NCBI GenBank assembly: GCA_005881825.1
Contig: VBEO01000075.1
Span: 1-64,000 of the forward strand
Source: Chloroflexota bacterium
Lineage (GTDB): Bacteria > Chloroflexota > Dormibacteria > Dormibacterales > Dormibacteraceae
DNA: 64,000 nucleotides
Direction: 5' to 3'
Position numbers and translations under genes: made by a program. This document shows positions 23,400 to 31,586 of this stretch, piece by piece; position 1 is the stretch's first letter, and every line of letters begins with the position of its first letter. Below the pieces are notes generated by a model that was not told where the DNA came from, made no database searches, and worked only from the letters and a program-made list of their open reading frames with translations.

Positions 23400-24833
23400 T
23401 TAGGTCTGGACTTCGGCGCCGTCCTCCGACCAGCGTGTGTGGAACGAACCCTCGGCGTCGATTCGCTTGTAGGTGTGGGCGCCGAAGTAGTCGCGCAGGC
23501 CCTGAATCAGGTTGGCCGGCGCGCGCTCCCGGCGATAGCCGTCGTAGTAGGCCAGCGCCGAGGAGAAGGCGGGCGTGGGCACGCCCATGGCGACGGCGTG
23601 TCCCACCACCGCGCGCCAGGCCGCCTGGGTGCGGTCTATGCCCTCCTTGAAGTAGCCGCTCAAGAGCAGGCTCTCCAGCTCCGGCTCCTCCGCGTAAGCG
23701 TCGGCGATGCGGTCCAGGAAGCGCGCCCGGATGATGCAGCCGCCGCGCCAGATCCGCGAGAGCGCGCCCAGGTCTAAGCCCCAACCGTGCTCCTCCGAGG
23801 CCGCCCGCATCTGCTCGAAGCCCTGCGCGTAGGCCACGATCTTGGACGCGTACAGCGCATCTCGAACCTGCTCCACGAAGCCGTCGCGTGCATCGGCGGA
23901 GAGCTTGCCGTCCGGTCCGCTCAGCAGCTCCGACGCCCGCACCCGTGCCGGCTTCATGGCCGACAGGTAGCGCGCGAAGACGGCCTCGGAGATGGCGGTC
24001 GTGGGGATGCCCAGGTCGAGCGCCAGCTGCGAGCTCCACTTGCCGGTGCCCTTCTGGGCCGCTTCGTCGAGGATCACGTCGACCAGAGGCTTGCCGGTGC
24101 GGCCATCCTGCTTGGCCAGCACCTGGGCCGTGATCTGGATCAAGTAGGAATCCAGGTCGCCCTGGTTCCACTCCTGGAAGATCTCGGCCAGGGCCGGCGG
24201 CTCCAATCCCAGCGCCTGGCGCAGGAGGTCGTAGGCCTCCGCGATCAGCTGCATGTCGGCGTACTCGATGCCGTTGTGGACCATCTTCACGTAGTGGCCG
24301 GCGCCGCCCGGGCCGATGTAGGTGCAGCACGGCTCGCCCTGCACCTGGGCGGCGATCCGGGTCAGCACCGGCGCCACCTCGTCGTAGGCGTCGCGGGGGC
24401 CGCCGGGCATGATGCTGGGCCCGTGCAGGGCGCCCTCCTCGCCGCCGGAGATCCCGCTGCCGATGAAGCGCACCCGCCGGGCTTCCAACTCGGCTCCCCG
24501 GCGTTCGGTGTCGGCGAAGTGTGAGTTGCCGCCGTCGATCAGGATGTCGCCGTCCTCCAGCAGCGGCGCCAGCTCGCGGATGGTGGCGTCGACCGGGTCG
24601 CCGGCCTTGACCATGAGCAGGATCCGCCGCGGACGGGCCAGCGCGCCCACGAACTCCTCCACGCTGCGCGGACCGGTGAAGTCGCCCTCGGAACCGTGCG
24701 CGTCCAGGAAATCCTGGGTGCGGGCAGCGGTCCGGTTGTAGACCGCTACCGGGATTCCGCGCGAGGCCACGTTGCGGGCCAGGTTCATGCCCATCACCGC
24801 AAGCCCGTAGACGCCGAACTCGGCTTCACCCAT
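23400..24833 (-). CDS. gnd: 6-phosphogluconate dehydrogenase (decarboxylating, NADP-type)
   Basis: 477 residues, full length. The dinucleotide fold starts FGVYGLAVMGMNLARNVASRG-like near the N-terminus, with NRTAART following. ILIDGGNSHFADTERR, FIGSGISGGEEGALHGPSIMPGG and KMVHNGIEYADMQLIAEAY are the substrate and catalytic signatures (Lys and Asn-Gly). It oxidises 6-phosphogluconate to ribulose 5-phosphate and CO2. The length and the two-domain helical C-terminus fit the long, E. coli-type enzyme. ATG at 24833, divergent from the cation-exchanger gene. Confidence 0.95.
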   Translation of the reverse strand: MGEAEFGVYGLAVMGMNLARNVASRGIPVAVYNRTAARTQDFLDAHGSEGDFTGPRSVEEFVGALARPRRILLMVKAGDPVDATIRELAPLLEDGDILIDGGNSHFADTERRGAELEARRVRFIGSGISGGEEGALHGPSIMPGGPRDAYDEVAPVLTRIAAQVQGEPCCTYIGPGGAGHYVKMVHNGIEYADMQLIAEAYDLLRQALGLEPPALAEIFQEWNQGDLDSYLIQITAQVLAKQDGRTGKPLVDVILDEAAQKGTGKWSSQLALDLGIPTTAISEAVFARYLSAMKPARVRASELLSGPDGKLSADARDGFVEQVRDALYASKIVAYAQGFEQMRAASEEHGWGLDLGALSRIWRGGCIIRARFLDRIADAYAEEPELESLLLSGYFKEGIDRTQAAWRAVVGHAVAMGVPTPAFSSALAYYDGYRRERAPANLIQGLRDYFGAHTYKRIDAEGSFHTRWSEDGAEVQT

Positions 24834-24854
24834 CAGCCGTTACTATGCCGCCCC

Positions 24855-25960
24855 GTGCGCTGGGCCATCGTCACCAAGGAGCAACGGGTCCTGGGCGCGC
24901 TGCTGGCCTTCGTCGCCGCCACCCTGCTCTCGACGCTGCTGCCCATCCCGGCCTGGATCCGCTTCTTCATGGCCGTGGCCGCGATCGTGCCCCTGGCCGG
25001 CTTCATCGGGGCCGCCACCGAGGCCCTGGCCGACCGTCTGGGAGCGCGCGTGGGCGGGCTCTTCAACGCCACCTTCGGCAACTCGCCGGACCTTCTGGTC
25101 GGTGTGATCGGCGTCCAGAAGAACCTGATCCCCCTGGTCAAGGCCACCCTGGTGGGCGCCCTGATCAGCAACTCGGCGTTGATCATGGGACTCTGCTACC
25201 TGGCCGCGGGTCTCAAGTACGGACGGCCACGCTTCAACCGCCACGAAGCAGGCCACCACAGCGTGCTCATGATGCTCACGGTGGCGGCGGTGCTCTTTCC
25301 CTCGCTGGGCTCCTTCGTGACCTGCGGGGTGCGCGGTGGCTGCAATGGAGCCTCGGAAGGTCCCATCCAGGAGATCAGCATCGGGATCGGGCTGGTTCTC
25401 CTGGTGGCCTACGTCGCCTACCTGCTCTACGGCGTGCTCGGCATAGAGGGGATCGGCAAGCGCGCCCAGCCCAGCGAGACGCACTTCCTGACCGAGGAGG
25501 CGGCGGCGCCGGCCCACCGCACGGCCTGGCCGGTCTGGCTGGCGGTGGCGGTGCTGGGGGCGGCCACCCTGCTCCTGATCCCGGTCATCAACATCCTCAC
25601 CGACAGCGTGGCTCCGGTGACCCAGGCCTTGGGCCTCACCGAGGTCTTCGTGGGCATGGTGATCGTCGGCAACGCGGGCAACGTGGCCGAGGCCTACGCG
25701 GCAATCCGCTTCGCGGTAGCCCGTCCGGGCTCGCCGCGAACCGGCGTGCACGGCGACTCGGGGCTCGACCTGGCGCTGGGCATCGCCTCCGCCTCCTCGA
25801 TCCAGATCGCCGCGTTCGTGGCGCCGGTGGGCTGCTGATGCTGATCTTCACGTACACCGCCCAGGACGGCGAGTCGAACTGGCTGGAGGGCGCGCAGCTG
25901 GTGGCGCTCTATGCGATGGCGGCGGTGGTCTTCTACGCGCTGCCGGCGTCAGCGTTCTAG
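24855..25960 (+). pseudogene. Ca2+/H+ antiporter (CaCA family), frame broken near the 3' end
   Basis: An integral membrane exchanger with the two CaCA alpha repeats: GFIGAATEALADRLGARVGGLFNATFGN and FVGMVIVGNAGNVAEAY. The first frame ends SSIQIAAFVAPVGC with TGA at 25836-25838. The expected C-terminus, with DGESNWLEGAQLVALY, continues in another frame to 25960. About 30 residues normally found between the two parts are missing, so this looks like an internal deletion with a frameshift. An ATG at 25838 could start the last part separately (40 residues). Start GTG at 24855. Whether this is decay or an assembly error cannot be told from one sequence. Confidence 0.82.
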
Positions 25961-25963
25961 CGC

Positions 25964-26770
25964 ATGAACATCCTGGTCGCCATCGACGAGCTCGATCCCT
26001 CCTGCCACCACCACCTGGAGATCGCAACCCAGCTGGCGCGGGCCTACGGCGGCGGGCTGATCGCCTTCCACGCGGCCGCCGCGGCCGACCTGGTCCACGC
26101 CGGCCGCACGCTGCAGCAGCTGGCCGGCGGTGTCAGCAGCGAGGTCGCGGCCTACGGCGAGTCCGGTCGGGCGATGGCCATCCTGGAGGCGGCCGACCGG
26201 CACGGCTGCGACCTGGTCGTGATCGGCACCCAGGGTCTCGACCCCTTCGTCGGCCGCTTCCTGGACAGCCCGGCGCACATGGTGCTGGCGGCCGGCCGGC
26301 ACGCGGTGCTGGTGGTGCACCCCGAGCACGGGTTGCGCAAGCGTGGCCCGCGCACCGTCCTAGCGGCCATGGCCGACCCGGACTTCTCCACCCGCGTGCT
26401 CCAGCACGGCTTGCACCTGGCCAAAGCCCTGAACGCCCAGCTCAAAGTCGTTCACGTGGGCTCGCGCGAGGAGGACCCGGTGGCCGTCCTGCTGCACCCG
26501 CGCGAGCCTCACTCCAGCCAGCGCATGGTCGCCGAGGCCGCGGCCGAGCTAACCCGCGCCGGCGTGCCCAGCGAAGGGTTGGTGGTTCCCAACTACGCCG
26601 GCCTGGCGGACGAGCTGGCGCAGGCGGCGGACCGCCTGGACGCGGACGTGATCGTGATCGGCTCCTCGGGGAAGCTCGACCTTGCGCAGTGGATGCTGGG
26701 CAGCATCGCCGAGGCGGTGCTGCACCGCAGCCGGCGACCGGTACTGGTGGTGCCTAACCTGACTTTGTGA
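25964..26770 (+). CDS. Tandem UspA universal stress protein
   Basis: 268 residues made of two UspA domains (1-130 and 131-268). Each has the strand-loop start and the final glycine-rich ATP-binding region: CDLVVIGTQGLDPFVGRFLDSPAH in the first and ADVIVIGSSGKLDLAQWMLGSIAEAVL in the second, the latter close to G-2x-G-9x-G(S/T). It probably binds nucleotides and supports survival under stress. ATG at 25964, 4 bases after the broken exchanger gene. Confidence 0.9.
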   Translation: MNILVAIDELDPSCHHHLEIATQLARAYGGGLIAFHAAAAADLVHAGRTLQQLAGGVSSEVAAYGESGRAMAILEAADRHGCDLVVIGTQGLDPFVGRFLDSPAHMVLAAGRHAVLVVHPEHGLRKRGPRTVLAAMADPDFSTRVLQHGLHLAKALNAQLKVVHVGSREEDPVAVLLHPREPHSSQRMVAEAAAELTRAGVPSEGLVVPNYAGLADELAQAADRLDADVIVIGSSGKLDLAQWMLGSIAEAVLHRSRRPVLVVPNLTL

Positions 26771-26921
26771 TCGGGGCGGGCGGGGCGTCCTGGACCCCCC
26801 GCTCCTCCGGCGGCTGCTCCTCGACCGGCTTGGCGTGGTCACCGACGAGCTTGTCCATCGAGTGGCGCAGCTTGTCGCGCACCTCCTCGCGGGCTTCCTC
26901 GTCGTTTTCGCGCTCTGACAT
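26754..26921 (-). CDS. Short charged hypothetical protein (55 residues)
   Basis: A short reading frame on the minus strand, MSERENDEEAREEVRDKLRH onward, ending ITKSG. It is rich in Glu, Asp, Arg and Lys and probably helical in its first half, with a proline-rich tail. GAGGTAG lies upstream of the ATG as a possible ribosome site. The codon pattern is like that of its neighbours, and it fills an otherwise empty gap, overlapping the UspA 3' end by 17 bases. No family recognised. Confidence 0.6.
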   Translation of the reverse strand: MSERENDEEAREEVRDKLRHSMDKLVGDHAKPVEEQPPEERGVQDAPPAPITKSG

Positions 26922-26993
26922 GGATCCAATCTACCTCACTTTCTCGTACAGCGGGACTATCAATATCGAGGTCCGATCTGTCATCTTGGGGGT

Positions 26994-27218
26994 ATGCCAG
27001 AACTGGATGCCAAGAAGCGCGAGAAGCTGCCGGACAGCGCCTTCGCGTTCCCCAAGGAGCGCAAGATGCCGCTGAACGACGCCAGCCATGTCCGCAACGC
27101 GGCGGCCCGGTTCAACCAGGTCGAGGACGTGAGCGCGTCGGAGAAGAAGACGGCCAAGTGGCGCATCGAGCGCGCGGCCAAAAAGAAAGGGGTGAAGCTC
27201 TCCAAGGAGCCGGACTGA
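26994..27218 (+). CDS. DUF6582-type small protein
   Basis: 74 residues, basic, with KLPDSAFAFPKERKMPLNDA followed by SHVRNAAARFNQVEDVSASE and a KWRIERAAKKKGVKL tail. This pattern is widespread in actinobacterial genomes and in phage head proteins as the DUF6582 domain; the function is unknown. GGGGG lies 4 bases before the ATG. The adjacent LLM gene starts 2 bases after the stop. Confidence 0.78.
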   Translation: MPELDAKKREKLPDSAFAFPKERKMPLNDASHVRNAAARFNQVEDVSASEKKTAKWRIERAAKKKGVKLSKEPD

Positions 27219-27220
27219 GC

Positions 27221-28095
27221 ATGGAGCTCGGCTACACCCTCTCGTCGGAGGAGACCGGGCCGCGGCAGCTCGTCCGCTACGCGGCCCGGGCGGAAGAGGT
27301 GGGATTCGGCTTCGCCATGATCTCCGACCACTTCCATCCCTGGATCGACCAGATGGGCCACAGCCCCTTCGTGTGGTCGGTCCTGGGCGCCGTGGCCGAG
27401 GCCACCCAGCGCTTGCGGGTCGGGACCGCGGTGACCTGCCCCACCATGCGCACCCACCCGGCCGTGATCGCCCAGGCGGCCGCCACCACGGCGCTCCTGT
27501 TCGAGGGCCGCTTCCTGCTCGGCGTGGGCAGCGGGGAGAACCTCAACGAGCACGTGATCGGCGGGCGCTGGCCGACCACCGCGGAGCGCCAGGAGATGCT
27601 GCGCGAGGCGGTCGGGGTCATCCGCCACCTCTGGGAAGGCGGCGAGCGGGACTGGTCGGGCAAGCACTACACCGTCGAGGACGCCCGCATCTACGACCTG
27701 CCGCAGCCACTGCCCCAGATCCTGGTGGCGGCGGCAGGCCCCCAGTCCGCCCGACTGGCGGCCGAGGTGGGCGACGGGCTGATCGGCACCGACCCCGACT
27801 CCGAGCTGGTGACGGCGTTCACGGAGGCCGGCGGGCGGGGCCGGCCTGTCTACGGTCAGCTGGCGGTCTGCTGGGCCGAAACCGAGGACAGGGCGCGGGA
27901 GGTGGCGCACCAGGCCTGGCCCCTGGCCGGGATCCCCGGCCCGATCCGCTCCGAGCTGCGGCGGCCGAAGGAGTTCGAGGCCCTGACCGACCTGGTAACG
28001 CCTGAGCAGGTGGCGGAGAAGATGCCGCTGGGCCCCGACCCGGCCCGGCACGCGGCGAGCATCAGGTCCTGCCTCAGCTGCGGCGGGCGGCGTGA
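27221..28095 (+). pseudogene. LLM-class (F420-dependent-type) oxidoreductase, 3' part deleted/frameshifted
   Basis: A TIM-barrel flavin/F420 oxidoreductase starting MELGYTLSSEE. It has FAMISDHFHPW, VGTAVTCPTMRTHPAVIAQAAAT, GRFLLGVGSGENLNEHV and ARIYDLPQPLPQILVAAAGP, as in F420-dependent glucose-6-phosphate dehydrogenase-like enzymes. After GPDPARHAASI the natural frame is lost. The normal ending appears as QVLPQLRRAA plus stop in another frame, reaching TGA at 28093-28095. About 30 residues usually present (the DHVYVHQ-type strand) are absent, so an internal deletion is likely. ATG start 27221. Confidence 0.78.
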
Positions 28096-28778
28096 TGCCG
28101 CGGGTCGCCGGTCGCGAGCAGGTGCAGGAGCTGCTGGCGGGTGGCGCCCAGTTGGTCGAGGTGCTGCCGGCGGAGGATTTCCGCGACCGTCACCTGAAAG
28201 GGGCGGTGAACCTTCCCCTCAAGAAGCTCGATGCCGCCGCCGCCGCCCGCCTCGACCGCAGTCAGGCCGTCGTCGTCTACTGCTACGACTTCCAATGAGA
28301 CCTGAGCCCAAGGGCCGCGGCGCGGCTCGAGCAGCTCGGTTTCACCAAGGTCCACGACTATGCCGGCGGCAAGCTGGACTGGCTCGACTACGAGCTGCCT
28401 TGGGAGGGCAGCGGCGGGCCGCTGGTCGCCAACGCCTACGACGCCGCCGTGCCCACCTGCGGGCCTGAGGAACCCATCGGCCGGGTTCGCCGGCTCTTCA
28501 CTACCGGCTGGAGCTGGGTGGTGGTGGTCAACGAGGCGCGCGTGGTGCTGGGCCGGCTCCGCCGGGAGCGTCTCGGCGACAACTCCGAAGCCAGGGCGGC
28601 GGAGGTCATGGAGCTGGGGCCGAGCACCTACCGGCCCAGCGTCCCACTGGCCGAGCTGGTGCCCAAGATGAAGGCCGGCGGCTTCGAAAACGCGCTGGTC
28701 ACCGACCCCGACGGCCGCCTGCGCGGCCTGCTCAACCGGGCCGCGGCCGAAGCGGCACTCAACGGCTATCAAAAGTAG
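28095..28778 (+). pseudogene. Rhodanese-like/CBS-domain protein with in-frame TGA
   Basis: The frame from 28095 to 28778 reads as one protein: an N-terminal rhodanese-like domain (residues 1-110, VVVYCYDFQ then DLSPRAAARLEQLGF and KLDW), followed by a CBS-type pair. It is interrupted only by TGA at 28296-28298, directly after CYDFQ, at a position where relatives usually carry Cys (CYDxxCDLSPRAA). The downstream part continues in the same frame with no other stop. It may be a nonsense mutation, an error or, less likely, selenocysteine; no clear SECIS hairpin is visible. A short 67-residue product would otherwise result. Confidence 0.75.
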
Positions 28779-28825
28779 CTTGACTGGACCAGTCCCGGGG
28801 TCTATGACAGCGGCGGAGCTACTGG

Positions 28826-29068
28826 ATGCGACCGGGCCTGAAGCCGGCCTTTCCGCTGCTCGAGGGTGAGACTGAGAGCGGCGCCGCCGACGCTGCCCAT
28901 TGGTCGAACGTCTACGAGCAGCTGGTCACCTTCTGTCGGTCGGTCCTGGCCGAGGACGACGTAGCCACACTGGATCGAGACAGGCTGCGCCGCCGGCTCC
29001 GGCACTTCGAGCAGAGGCGCGATTACTGGGAGCGGGAAAGCCGGTTCGCCGGCGGCCACTCCGCCTAG
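28826..29068 (+). CDS. Small hypothetical protein (80 residues)
   Basis: A helical, charged protein with WSNVYEQLVTFCRSVLAED and RLRRRLRHFEQRRDYWERE. A GGAG site is found about 11 bases before ATG 28826. No named family is recalled, although short proteins with this Y-x-x-L...R-x-x-x-W-x-x pattern are common in actinobacteria. Its stop overlaps the stop of the opposite-strand glycosyltransferase (CTAG). Confidence 0.55.
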   Translation: MRPGLKPAFPLLEGETESGAADAAHWSNVYEQLVTFCRSVLAEDDVATLDRDRLRRRLRHFEQRRDYWERESRFAGGHSA

Positions 29069-30561
29069 CAGCTGGTGATCGCGATCGCCGGGCCCGGCCG
29101 GTCCAGCCCCTCCAGGTTCCACAGCGGCAGGTAGAAGGAGTCCAGCTGGTCATACACCGCCCCTGCTGAGGGCCGCCCGGGCGTGAACTCCGCCGCCGCG
29201 CCGGGGTTGTGGGCGCCGCCGGCCTGCCAGGGCGGTCCCGACTCGACGAGGTCGTAGCAGGGGGTGCCGCCGCGGTTGATCGTGAAGCGGGTGGTGTAGA
29301 GGCCCTGCTGGAAGCTGTCGGCGATCGGGTCGCCGGCGCGGTAGAGCGGGTGCAGCGGATTGGCGCCCAGCTCCTGGGAGTCGTACAAAGGCTGACCCCA
29401 GTACGAGTGGACCTGGAGGTCGGCGCCCGTCGCGGCATTGGCGTTGAGCCACTCGGCCGCCTGCTGACGGGTGTCGGTGGCGCCCAGCACCAGGTCGCTC
29501 AGGGCGGAGTTGTAGAGCGAGGGCAGGAGCAGGAGGAAACCCAAGCCCAGCGCCCAGCGCCGGCTTCGGTGCGGCGCCAGGGACAGGGCACCGGCGCCCA
29601 GGATGCAGAGCGGCGGCAGCAGGGGCAGCACGTACCGGAAGAACACCTCGTGGCTGAAGGCAAGGGGTAGGGCGGCGACGACCAGGTAGGACAGCAGGCA
29701 GAGGTCCTCGCGCCCGCGGCGCCACAGCGCCGCCGCGACGCCGGCCAGCGCCAGCGCGAAGGCGCCCAGGCCGAGGCCGAAGGGCAGGCTGCGGGTGGCG
29801 TGATACCACCAGCCGGGCGGCATGTAGGCGAACTCCCGCGAGCGTCCGAGGAGAAAGCCGAGCCCGTCCCAATAGCCGCCCAGATGGCCGGCCGGCAGCA
29901 TCACGAGTGCGATGGCCAGCAGGCAGCCCAGCAGGGCGCTGAGCGCGGAAGCTGCTCGTCTCGGACCTGTTAACGCCCGGATCAGCACGTAGGCCAGGGC
30001 CGCGCCCGCGGTGTACTTGGAGGCGCCGGCGAGCCCGGCCAGCGCTCCGGCTGCCAGGTAGCTGCGTCGGGAATCCGCGCGCTGGGCGGCCCACACCGCA
30101 GCCGCGGCCAGGGCAGTGGCAACCCCGTCGGTGGTCGCAAAATGCGCCTGGCGCACGGCCAGCGGCGCCACCGCCAGGGCGGAGCTCGCGAGAACCCCTG
30201 CCGCCAAGCCGTAGGCGCGCCTGGCGATGGCGTAGGTCAGCAGAACGGTAAGGACCGCGGCCGCCGCCGAGACCAGCCGGGCGGCCAGGATCTCGGCGCC
30301 GGGCGAGACGGCCGTGGCCGGACCCAGGTGCTGGCCCGGCACCGCCGCCAGTACCGCTTCGGCGGCCGCGAAGAGGTCGAAGACGAAGGGCGGATAGATG
30401 TAGAAGAGCGGGTCCAGGCTGTGGCCGGCGGCCATGTGCACCGCCCGCCCCACCATCACGTCCTCGTCCGGCCGGAAGAGGTAAGGCAGCCCGAACGCCA
30501 GGTTCCAGGCCGCCAGCAGGGCGGCTAGTACTAGCGGCGGGAGGCGGGCTAGCGCTGCCAG
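29065..30561 (-). CDS. GT-C/PMT-type (ArnT-like) glycosyltransferase
   Basis: About 498 residues and ten or more membrane segments. FRPDEDVMVGRAVHMAAGHS in the first loop matches the acidic pair of GT-C dolichyl/polyprenyl-phosphate-sugar mannosyltransferases. AARLVSAAAAVLTVLLTYAIARR and LAGLAGASKYTAGAALAY are the following helices. A soluble-looking C-terminal domain follows. No ATG/GTG/TTG is available before the essential first loop; a CTG at 30561 fits the expected N-terminus and is used here. The start overlaps the PAP2-like gene by 13 bases, so both are in one transcript. Confidence 0.75.
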   Translation of the reverse strand: MAALARLPPLVLAALLAAWNLAFGLPYLFRPDEDVMVGRAVHMAAGHSLDPLFYIYPPFVFDLFAAAEAVLAAVPGQHLGPATAVSPGAEILAARLVSAAAAVLTVLLTYAIARRAYGLAAGVLASSALAVAPLAVRQAHFATTDGVATALAAAAVWAAQRADSRRSYLAAGALAGLAGASKYTAGAALAYVLIRALTGPRRAASALSALLGCLLAIALVMLPAGHLGGYWDGLGFLLGRSREFAYMPPGWWYHATRSLPFGLGLGAFALALAGVAAALWRRGREDLCLLSYLVVAALPLAFSHEVFFRYVLPLLPPLCILGAGALSLAPHRSRRWALGLGFLLLLPSLYNSALSDLVLGATDTRQQAAEWLNANAATGADLQVHSYWGQPLYDSQELGANPLHPLYRAGDPIADSFQQGLYTTRFTINRGGTPCYDLVESGPPWQAGGAHNPGAAAEFTPGRPSAGAVYDQLDSFYLPLWNLEGLDRPGPAIAITSC

Positions 30562-31442
30562 CCGGGGGCGCGGGCGGGCACGCTGAGCGCCCGGCTCGCC
30601 AGCGCGACGGCGCCCCAAGCCAGGAGAGCGAAGCCGATTCCGGTCACCACGTCCAGCACATAGTGCTCCCCGAGGTAGACCACGCTCACCCAGACGAGTC
30701 CGCACCAGGCCAGCGCCGCCCAGCCCAGGCGCGGCCGCAGCGTGCGCAGCGCCAGGTAGCCCAGGAAGGGCAGCGCGCTGTGCAGCGAGGGATCGGCGGC
30801 GACCGGATTCGGATCCAGCGAACCGTAGTAGTAGCTCCAGCGCATGGGCATGACCTCGGTCATGACGTGGCGCAGCCCATGGATCAGGCCGTGTTCGGCC
30901 GCGTACCAGGGCGGGGCGGTGGGGAGCAGGACGAAGATGAGCAAGGCGGCCACGGCGGTCGCGAAAAAGGCCGCCGAGTAGCGCAGGAACTGCTCGCGGC
31001 CGCTCAGCCAGATCAGCAGCGCCAGCGTGAGCGTGGCCGGGAAGTGGAGGAGGTCGACGCCCGAAGCGAGCCGGTCGGCCAGGCCGGCGACATGGCCGGC
31101 GGCGGCCAGCTGCTGGAGGGCGATGCCGGGTAGGTGGCCGCCGAACAGCGCCAGCTCCGGCCGCAGGTTGCCCCAATGCACGCCGGTGGCGGCGAAGCGA
31201 TAGGCAACGCTGCGCATGCCTTCCCAGAGCAGGAGGAGTGCGATGAAGGGCACCCAATCCGTCAACCAGGCCTTGAACCGGCCCGCCAGCAGCGCGATCG
31301 GAGCCAGCAGCAGGAGCAGGTAGTCGGGGGTGGCGACGATCCCGCGCCAGAGCATGCCCCCCACGATCAGCGCGATGTAAGCCAGGGTCGCCGCCAGCAT
31401 CAAAGTGGAGGGGCGGGCGGCGGCCCTCACGACCGGGGGCAC
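30549..31442 (-). CDS. PAP2-family membrane phosphatase / inositol-phosphorylceramide-synthase-like
   Basis: About 297 residues with six membrane segments. The late part has DPSLHSALPFLGYLAL and YLGEHYVLDVVTG, matching the PAP2 motifs (SxH in C2 and HYxxD in C3) of the AUR1-type subgroup (PAP2_3). These proteins move phospho-head groups between lipids. Starts at GTG 31442, with GTG 31430 as a close alternative. It is upstream of the PMT-type glycosyltransferase in the same operon, suggesting envelope lipid or glycan work. Confidence 0.82.
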   Translation of the reverse strand: MPPVVRAAARPSTLMLAATLAYIALIVGGMLWRGIVATPDYLLLLLAPIALLAGRFKAWLTDWVPFIALLLLWEGMRSVAYRFAATGVHWGNLRPELALFGGHLPGIALQQLAAAGHVAGLADRLASGVDLLHFPATLTLALLIWLSGREQFLRYSAAFFATAVAALLIFVLLPTAPPWYAAEHGLIHGLRHVMTEVMPMRWSYYYGSLDPNPVAADPSLHSALPFLGYLALRTLRPRLGWAALAWCGLVWVSVVYLGEHYVLDVVTGIGFALLAWGAVALASRALSVPARAPGWQR

Positions 31443-31508
31443 CGCCAATTCATAAGGCGGGCGGCTATGGGATTTATCAGAGAACTGCAAGAAACGCCTG
31501 GGAGCAAC

Positions 31509-31572
31509 GGCGTTGCGCCGGCGCAAGGCCTTGGTGCCGGCACTTCCAGGGGCACTGCGCCGGCGCAACGCC
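31509..31572. repeat. Long perfect inverted repeat with nested hairpins
   Basis: Arms of 17 bases at 31509-31525 and 31556-31572 are exact reverse complements (core TTGCGCCGGCGCAA-like) with a 30-base loop, and the loop itself holds a GTGCCGGCAC palindrome. CGGCACTT in the loop also pairs with AAGTGCCG at 31575-31582. It lies between the TPR membrane gene and the PAP2 gene. A transcription terminator or REP-like element is possible; no T-run follows. Confidence 0.7.
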
Positions 31573-31586
31573 CAAGTGCCGAGTGG

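Noticed and set aside
24845-25836. Second frame overlapping the antiporter gene from an ATG at 24845
   Set aside because: Only its last 40 residues match the antiporter family; the preceding part is an antiporter shadow rich in Arg/Gly.
28299-28350. SECIS hairpin downstream of the TGA
   Set aside because: GAGCC...GGCTC can pair, but no stable apical loop with the usual GU is visible, so selenocysteine is not supported by structure.
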